Positions 57,267-64,000 of a DNA stretch of 64,000 bases are shown one piece after another. The DNA lies in the NCBI RefSeq assembly GCF_022682495.2, contig NC_071389.1:185737556-185801555 (forward strand), read 5' to 3'. The position numbers and the translations under genes are program-made. Position 1 is the stretch's first letter. Each line of letters begins with the position of its first letter. The stretch is from Desmodus rotundus. Lineage: Eukaryota; Chordata; Mammalia; Chiroptera; Phyllostomidae. The notes under the pieces were generated by a model. It ran no database searches. It worked only from the letters and a program-made list of their open reading frames with translations, and was not told where the DNA came from.

Positions 57267-59980
57267 CAGTCACAATTTAAGAACTTGTTCAGCATCTCTT
57301 GGGGATATTTTCCTTTGCCATTGTGGAAGCCATGGCAAGCCACCGAAGAGCCCCAGGTGATGGTAGGGATAACACCCACTTCAACAAGGGTACCTGTTTT
57401 GCAGATTAAGGAGGGAACTGGTGTATACTTCGCAGTGCCTGCCTCTTGTCAGAGAACGGTGAACACTAGAGACGTGCACAAAAGGCCATCTGCTGGCTTC
57501 CGCCTTTTGCTCTGTGCCCTTGGGTTTTCCCGCACTCTGCCCAGACCAGACCAGACTGCTGAGAACAGTGCTGGGTCAGGAAGTGTTCATCGCTCACTGT
57601 CAACATCTTGGTTGTGCTCTCTCCACTTGTCCTCTAAGCACAGCAACACGAACAGGGTGTTGATGTGTCTTGAGGGTATTCAGTTCGTCAGGTTATTGTT
57701 CTTCCAGGTGAGAGAGGAACTGAACTGCATTGGCATTTTTGGCAGCAGGCATTCCTGGATCCCTTGAGGTCCCTACATGAGCTCAAGCCGAAGCTCAAGG
57801 GGCAGAGGTAGTGGCGGGGGCAGGGAGAAAGACACATTGGGGTGGGTAGGTTTTTTGTTACCATTTGTATTTGTTTTGGCCTCATTTGTCCTCTTTCTGC
57901 AGTGGTTTCCAGAAGAAATCTTCTTCTTTCAGAACCCACAATATCCTCATACTGGTTGCTGCCAAAGGGGCAAATAGTCTTTCAGAAAAGCAAAAATCCA
58001 AGAAGAAAGACATCCCGAGGTTTATGTAAGCAACTGCAGGACTCAGGCATGGAACAGGGCAAAGACTCTCACAGTTGCTGTATTTTTCTTGTCTTCTGCT
58101 CTAAGCTCCTTAGCAACCGTTGGGAAGGGGCACCCTGGGTGGGAGCAAACACATAGCCTGACCTCAGGCCAGGAAGGTCAGTGGAAGTGACACAGAACTG
58201 CGGGCTGGACCCAGCTGTCCTCGTGGGTTCATGAACCAGTGGCGGGTCTGGACTTTCTGCGCAGCCCGTGGAGTGTTTGCAGCGGGAGTAGGGGAGCGGG
58301 AGGGACCTCTCACGCCTGAACAATCTGCCTCAAGGGGGGAGAATCTGCTGGGGTTGCTTTGTGGAAGTCAGCTGACCTAGTTTCCCAACAACTTCCTGTA
58401 TGTGTGGGGGTTGAGTGATGGGAACAGGCAGACCTGGGCATACCTCGCATCCAAGGGCTGGACTGCTCGAATCGGTTTGCATAGGGAAAGGACCAGTGTG
58501 CTGGGCTGGCAGGAGCCTCTTCCATTTAGCGGCTGTTAGATCCTCCTGGGAAAGAGCTGAAGATCCCGGGACACAGATTCGGCCCAAGTTCAATGTCTCA
58601 GGGGTCTGAGGCAGGAGTGTTTTCAGGACAGAGCAGTCACCTCCCAGGTGCTCCCATCTGAGTTGCAGAGGGAAGCTTTGAGTAAAAACCTGAGAAACTT
58701 ACATAACCTTATTAACTGATATCCCCCTCCCACAATAAATTTATTTTTTTAATTAAAAAAACCCTAAGAGCTGCTCTCACACATCCTGTGAGCCTCTGGA
58801 ACACAAGTCAGCACTGCTTTGGGCCATGCTTGGGGGAGGGCCCAGGAGGCACAGAAAGTATTTCCTCCTTCTAGCAGACTAGCTGTGGGCATCACAGTGA
58901 GACTTGGAGGGGGGCGGTCAATACAGGGAGCATGAAGGGTAGTGGCAGCTGTGGTGGCCACAGGAGGGGCCTGGGTACAGCTCTTGTGGGTCCCAGGGAC
59001 TCCAAGAGCAAAGGCAGGCCTTGAGTATGATGGGAGAGAGTGCCCCCTGGTGGGCAGCTGAGGGAGTACTGAACTGGCCCTCTGTGTTGAAACCTGGGCA
59101 GAGACTTCAGTGATGGAGGCTGAAATGGTGCTGGAAGGAGGAAGCCCAGAACCCTGTGTTGGTGACCTTATAAGCTGCCCCATCAGGCTTTCCAGAAATA
59201 ATTGAGGGAAACCTGTGGGACAGGAACAGGGAGTGAGTCAGATGTAAAGAAATATAATTATTACTGTAAATATAACTCTTTACTCCCAGGAAGAGTGGCC
59301 TGGGGTGAAGGGGAGAGAGGGGACGTGGGTTCCACCTGCAATTTCAAATCTGCTTATTCACATGATAAACAGCTTGTGCCACAGAACAGGAGAAATGAGA
59401 AACGATGCAGGAACATTTCACTTAACTGGCTGGGAGGCAGAATCTGGAGGAAATCCAGTTCGGTGCCCTGGTGCCCCAACAGCATCAAGGAGCCACCAAG
59501 GGACTCTGAGATCCCCTCCTGGCTTTCCTTTGGTGCCCCCAGAGGAGCAAAGTCTAGCGTTGGCTTTAGAAATCTCTAGGGATTTGCAAGCAAAGGTTCT
59601 GGGGAGATGGTTTGAGCTGAAGTATTAAGAGGGATGGTCACGTCTTAATCAACACAAGGTTTCAGGACATTGTCTACTTAGCTCCCCCACTGACAATAAA
59701 GTGAAGTAAATGGGAGGAAATAATATTAGAGAGCTCCAGTACAGGCTCTCAGGAAACACCAGTTGCAGAAAAAGTGACCATATTGGATCATCCATGTACA
59801 GTCTAGTATTCTCTCATCATTGGAGACCGTTCTGCATGATGTGGGCCCAGCTCCCACTCGGAAAGGCCAGTGGAAAGCGAGGTTGGGCACACAGGACCAC
59901 ACCCACAGATAGGTTCTCCCATGGAGAATCAGGCCTGCATTGTACCTAGGCCGCTTTGAGACTTGCTTTTTTCTAAAACT
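57267..59980. other. GC-richer intergenic block, nothing assignable
   Basis: The block has higher GC than its surroundings and several open frames of 100-160 codons on both strands (the longest is + 57285-57767). None shows a recognisable domain, and no splice-bounded exon set stands out. An A/T-rich junction with AATAAA lies at about 58734-58760. It may contain decayed retroviral or other repeat sequence, but I cannot support a specific call. Confidence 0.35.
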
Positions 59981-59989
59981 CCCTCACCC

Positions 59990-60400
59990 TGAATTGAGGC
60001 AGCAAATGTTTACTGCATATCTTTAAAGTAACTTCCTAAAATCTATGGTAAACCTTCCAAGGACAATTATAACCAGTTCAACCACTTTTCCCTTTACACT
60101 TGCAAATATCCTTCCTTTTTGATGTCATTAGCAACATCCTCTCCTTTGTTTTCTGTAACCACCTAAAGCGAATCTGCATTGTAAATGAGGACCATCCTCT
60201 CTGTAATGTGCCCAGAAAAGCAATAAAAGCCTGTCAAGGCAAGGGTTGGGGCATTCTCCTCTTGAGAGAGTGGCTGTGCCGTCCCTTTTTCTCCACAGGA
60301 CTCGGTAGTCTGTGTGAATTTGTCTCATCTCAGCCACAACGCCGCGGGCCGGTGACCACATCATCTCGTGAGACCTATGTGTACACAGAAGTGCAAATCT
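59990..60400 (+). repeat. Possible endogenous retroviral LTR remnant
   Basis: AATAAA at 60221-60226 (within 'agcaataaaagcctgtcaag') is followed by 'ctcttgagagagtggctgtg', 'tctccacaggactcggtagt' and 'tgtgtgaatttgtctcatct'. That is the R/U5-like layout of a retroviral LTR. No target-site duplication, primer-binding site or viral gene was found, so this would be a solitary relic. Confidence 0.35.
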
Positions 60401-61359
60401 ATAATATTGCTGAAGCCGTGAAGTCTAGTTGCATGATTTGGTTCCTGTGAGACTCAGGGAGGCAAGTACAAGGGACATTTATATTGTAATTATAACCTGG
60501 TTTGCTTTACTTTTTCCTAGATTGTGTGACCTTGAGAGCACTTTGCACTTCTCAAGATTCAATTCCCATCCTGGTAACATGTGGGTAATAACTTTGGCTA
60601 AGATCCGGCCATTGTCCATAAGATGTAAACATTTCTAAGTGTGTTATTACTGCAGTGTAATGTTTATTGTCAACTGATTTTAACAAAGTCTGTATAAACA
60701 AAAGTAACTCTGATAAACTCACATTGCAAATGAAGCTGACCACGGAAACAGTGAGGACAGGTGTTGGCATTCAGAGCCTCAGGTGAGGCCAGCACCGTTT
60801 GCTCTCGCTTTCCTATTGGCTACAACTTTTGGGGATGCCGAATATAAAGATCAGCAGCTACAATCTGAATTTCAGAAATTATAGTTTTGAAATAATTTTA
60901 ACCTTGATCTACCTACCGAGGTGAGATAGTTGAATAGCTTAGAGAAACAAAACTTGAATACTTGGGTTTAACATTGAGCCATATGTAGATTGAACATTGG
61001 ATGTAACAGTGATTATGCTGCGTCAAGCATCCAGGAAAACCAAAATCTGAGGAGGAAATGAAGGATAAACTCTAGTTTGCCCTGTTTAATTTGAGTCTCT
61101 ACCCTTGATCACCCTATAAGTATTTCTCCATGACTGTCTCTTGTGACTCAGGCAGCAAAAAATCTAGATCTTCCCCTGAGTAGGACATGCAGGGCACCAT
61201 GGGGGCACAGAGGTAGGGCACCGCGTCGGCTCGGAAGATTTCCAGGAGGAGGTGAAACATAAAATGAGACATGAGGGATAAGAAGGGGGTTCGCTCCATG
61301 TGCAGGGAGAGCAGGGCAACATTCCAGGCAAAGGGAACAGTCTGTGTGTGTGAGTGAAT

Positions 61360-61420
61360 AGATGAATGGGTGGATGGACGGACGGACAGATGGGTGGGTG
61401 GACAGATTAATGGATGCATG
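61360..61420. repeat. Degenerate (TGGA)n / (GGAC)n tandem repeat
   Basis: Imperfect four-base units (tgga, cgga, tggg) run for about 60 bases, next to an L2-like phrase 'attccaggcaaagggaacag' at 61321. Confidence 0.75.
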
Positions 61421-61549
61421 GACAAGCTTTGCCTAGAAATAGAGGTATCTCCTAAATATGGCTAGAGCCTATGCTAGTTAATGGCTAATACTGACTCTTC
61501 TCCCTCTGGAAGTATCATAGCAGCTAAGGGCACTCATTGTATGATGGGT

Positions 61550-61725
61550 GAGACCCCCATTTGAAGCCTGGCTGTGCCAGTTACTTCACTGTGAGGTATG
61601 TCTTGCAACTTCTTAGGCCTCAGTTAAAAAAATCCACTTCAAAGAGTTGTTCTAAAAATTAAGTGAGATTTTGTAAGGCTGTTAGTATAGTCCTTGGCAT
61701 GTAGTAAGAACTGTATAAATGATGG
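61550..61725 (+). repeat. MIR SINE, sense
   Basis: 'ttgaagcctggctgtgccag', 'ttcttaggcctcagttaaaa', 'gagttgttctaaaaattaag' and 'agtccttggcatgtagtaag' give the MIR order. Confidence 0.7.
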
Positions 61726-62799
61726 CTTTACCCATCGCCATCCCATTATCATCCTCACCATCATCATCATCAACAGGTGCTTTCCATCCAAGAAAAAACA
61801 GGGACTCACTGTAACAGCCACTTGAACGACACTTCACAAACACCCAGGGGAACTGGGTCGTCTCAGAAAGCAGAGATTTACAAAGGAAATTGTGCAGGGA
61901 TGTCATGGGAAGGTCATTATGGGCCCAAACCCGTGACTCAGCCTGCGAGACCAGAGACTGCTTTGGGACGTCAGCTACTGAACTGGGCACAGGGACCCGA
62001 CACAATGCACAGCACAGTCAGCGCTGGCTTCTATCCAGGCAGCTTGGGGAAGCAGAATGGCTCCCCTGGAGGGAAGTCTCAGGGCTTGTTGTCCTTTGTA
62101 CGAACTGACCCCGTGGACTGTAATTTCCCCCAGCAGAGAGGGTGAGTGGGGTGCCCGAAGGAGACCGTCAGAATACTGTCTCCCGAACATGCTCGCTCTG
62201 TGACCACATTTAATATGTCTTGTTTTTCATCTTTAACAGAGAGACGTTGTTCCTGATACCCAAGGCTGTCGTGGGCATCGGACAAATGACCGAAAGCAAG
62301 AGTCGCTGTTAGTGGTGATGGTGCCGCTGCCCAAAGGCACCAATTCTTGGACAATGTGCTTTTCTCAGAGAGCAGAATGCCACCTGCCTATAATAAATAT
62401 TTCAGGGATGCTGAATAATTTATTTATTATATACTTGGGTTTACAAGGAAGGAAATTGGTTCCTTTAAAACAGCACCATTGATTGGCTTAAATAGCAAAA
62501 CAGCACTCTCTCATCCTTATTTACAGACCCTGGACTGGGTTCAAGTGCCCAATGGCACATTGCGGATGTACCTTCTGACCTGCAGACAAATACGAGAGTC
62601 AAGAGATCAATTAAATAGTCCTAACTCATGAGTGGCAGGGAAAATATTTCAGCTAAAACATTGATCTTGGTTCTGAAGCGTGACATCGGAGCTGAACAAG
62701 TTCATGTACTCACAGACAGCAGCATCTTTCCAGGCTTGTGCCCCAGCCCTGGGGGCATGTGACTGACAGAAGGCAAACCGAACCCAAGGATGGGAAAAG

Positions 62800-62960
62800 A
62801 GGAGAAATAAATATTTATCAAGCACCTCTTCTGGCCAGGCACCCTACCTGGCTGTTTCACACAAGTTGCTCACCTGGTGTCTCTTTATCTCTGGGAAGTT
62901 CTTTGTTCCTTGTCTTCAGGTAATACAACTGGTTAGTGGCAGGTGTCACTAAACCAGGAT
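62800..62960 (-). repeat. MIR SINE, antisense
   Basis: 'tttatcaagcacctcttctg', 'gccaggcaccctacctggct', 'gttagtggcaggtgtcacta' and 'accaggatctgactcaaagc' fit an inverted MIR. Confidence 0.6.
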
Positions 62961-63019
62961 CTGACTCAAAGCCCAGTGCTCTTTGTCACCCCAGCCTGAC
63001 CATTTATTTAGTCAGTCAA

Positions 63020-63650
63020 CAAACATCATTGATCTGCTTCTATGACCCAGGCCCCTGATGTGCAAGGATACCTCAGGTACCTTCTCCGCCCGCAAGGAGC
63101 TCACAGTCTAGGGAGTGAGCCAGACAAGTAAACCTACAGATTTCCACCTGGTGTGGCCAGGATGGGATCAGAGGGAGATTTACTGCAAGTCTTCAGCTTC
63201 AGGATTCCTCATTGCTACATGTCCTGTCTAGATAAATATCTACTTTTAGACCTCAATCTGCATTTTTAATTTTGTATTATTTTTCTTAAAGAGTACCCCT
63301 CAAATTGTATAAACGTCAGGACCCAGCAAGCCTGGATTCAGCCCTCTGCAGGAACCATGGGCAGCGGATATGCTGATGAAACATCTGTATCAGCCAGGAA
63401 GCCTTTGGGTAAGTGGCACTTGAAATGAGACTTAAGCAAGAGAAGGATTTTAGTCTCGCAGAGAAGCGGAGGGTGGGGGATGGAGTAGGCAAAGAGAACA
63501 GGATGTGTGAGGGCTGACGTAGAGGGGCGTCAACTTATTTGGGAAGCTCCATGATGCCATAGAGCTGGATGGTCGTCCAAAAAGGTGCGCTGGCTGTGGG
63601 GGCCGCCAGTTGGAGATGGGCTGCTGGTGAGGGAGGGGCAGGAGAGGTAT
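63020..63650 (-). repeat. L2 LINE fragment, antisense
   Basis: 'caaggagctcacagtctagg', 'gtggcacttgaaatgagact', 'gagaacaggatgtgtgaggg' and neighbouring purine-rich sequence fit the inverted 3' end of L2. The tentative splice donor at about 63411 lies inside this repeat. Confidence 0.45.
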
Positions 63651-63712
63651 GAGAGCCCTTGTAGGAAGAGACTTTTGTGCTGAGTTCTACAGAATTTTAA
63701 CTTCTATCTTTC

Positions 63713-63794
63713 TTTTTTTCCCCCACGTTTAGAAGAGATATTTATTTATTTTTATTTTTTATTTTAAAATTATTTTATTGTTCAATTACAGTTA
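63713..63794 (-). mobile_element. Very short L1 3'-tail insertion
   Basis: A T-rich run (inverted tail) is followed by 'aaaattattttattgttcaa' and 'ttacag', the bat L1 3' terminus. The 10-base direct repeat tctatctttc at 63703-63712 and 63795-63804 flanks it. Only about 40 bases of L1 body are present. Confidence 0.75.
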
Positions 63795-64000
63795 TCTATC
63801 TTTCATGCTGGAAGGACTAATTGGAGCATTTTTAGGATCCATTTTTTAGGGTTATATTTTAGAAGCATCCCCATGGCTGCAGGGTAGAGGGTAACCTGGA
63901 ATCAGGGTGACCAACTGTCTGGTGTACCCAGGACTGTCCTTTTTCTAGCACAGAGAGTTCTGTGTCCCAGAAAACCCCTCGGTCCCATGGGAAACCAGGA

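Noticed and set aside
57285..57767. 160-codon open frame on the + strand, the longest outside GAS2L3.
   Set aside because: It lies in a GC-richer block with equally long frames on other frames and strands, has no recognisable domain, and no splice or promoter context.
63358..63425. A small putative exon: ATG in strong context (accATGGG) followed by 17 codons and a GTAAGTG donor at about 63411.
   Set aside because: The donor lies within an inverted L2 fragment, the peptide matches nothing I know (including ANO4), and no partner exon is visible before the window ends.

Overview
The window is nuclear DNA from a placental mammal, almost certainly a bat of the Yangochiroptera. Six copies of a tRNA-derived SINE of the bat VES type are present, several with intact target-site duplications (TSDs). 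They sit among bat-type L1 3' ends and a background of ancient mammalian MIR, L2 and L1M remnants. Coding is sparse, intron-split and GT-AG spliced; there are no bacterial-type operons, CRISPR arrays or compact RNA clusters.

One protein-coding gene can be supported: GAS2L3 (growth arrest-specific 2 like 3), on the + strand. A CpG-rich promoter at about 1.95-2.83 kb contains an E2F-like site, an inverted CCAAT box and a CHR element (TTCGAA). This is the layout expected of a G2/M gene controlled by DREAM/MuvB and NF-Y. A non-coding first exon ends at 2173. Eight coding exons follow between 13598 and 31077, and together they encode 686 residues: a CH (actin-binding) domain, a GAR (microtubule-binding) domain and a long basic Ser/Pro/Lys-rich tail. 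The 3' UTR is about 2.7 kb, repeat-free and AT-rich, and ends near an ATTAAA signal at 33767.

The introns carry SINEs (3 in intron 1, 3 and 7-8), L2, MIR, an LTR-like repeat and, in intron 5, a 2.9 kb old L1 into which two very short younger L1 tails inserted. Everything from about 33.8 kb to the end is intergenic; in human the next gene downstream is ANO4, but none of its exons is recognisable here. That half holds L2, MIR and L1 fragments, an internally deleted mariner whose DD34D triad spacing is still readable, a small palindromic mariner-like MITE, and possible LTR remnants.

The most interesting object is at 43052-44949. It is an L1-related element that has a 5' UTR, a decayed ORF1 and a 3' UTR but no ORF2 at all, flanked by a 21-bp TSD. 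It appears to have been inserted as a complete ORF1-only ('half-L1') unit. A VES SINE later landed inside its right-hand TSD copy, which gives a clear order of events. Repeat names come from recognition by eye, so family-level names and the edges of old elements are approximate.
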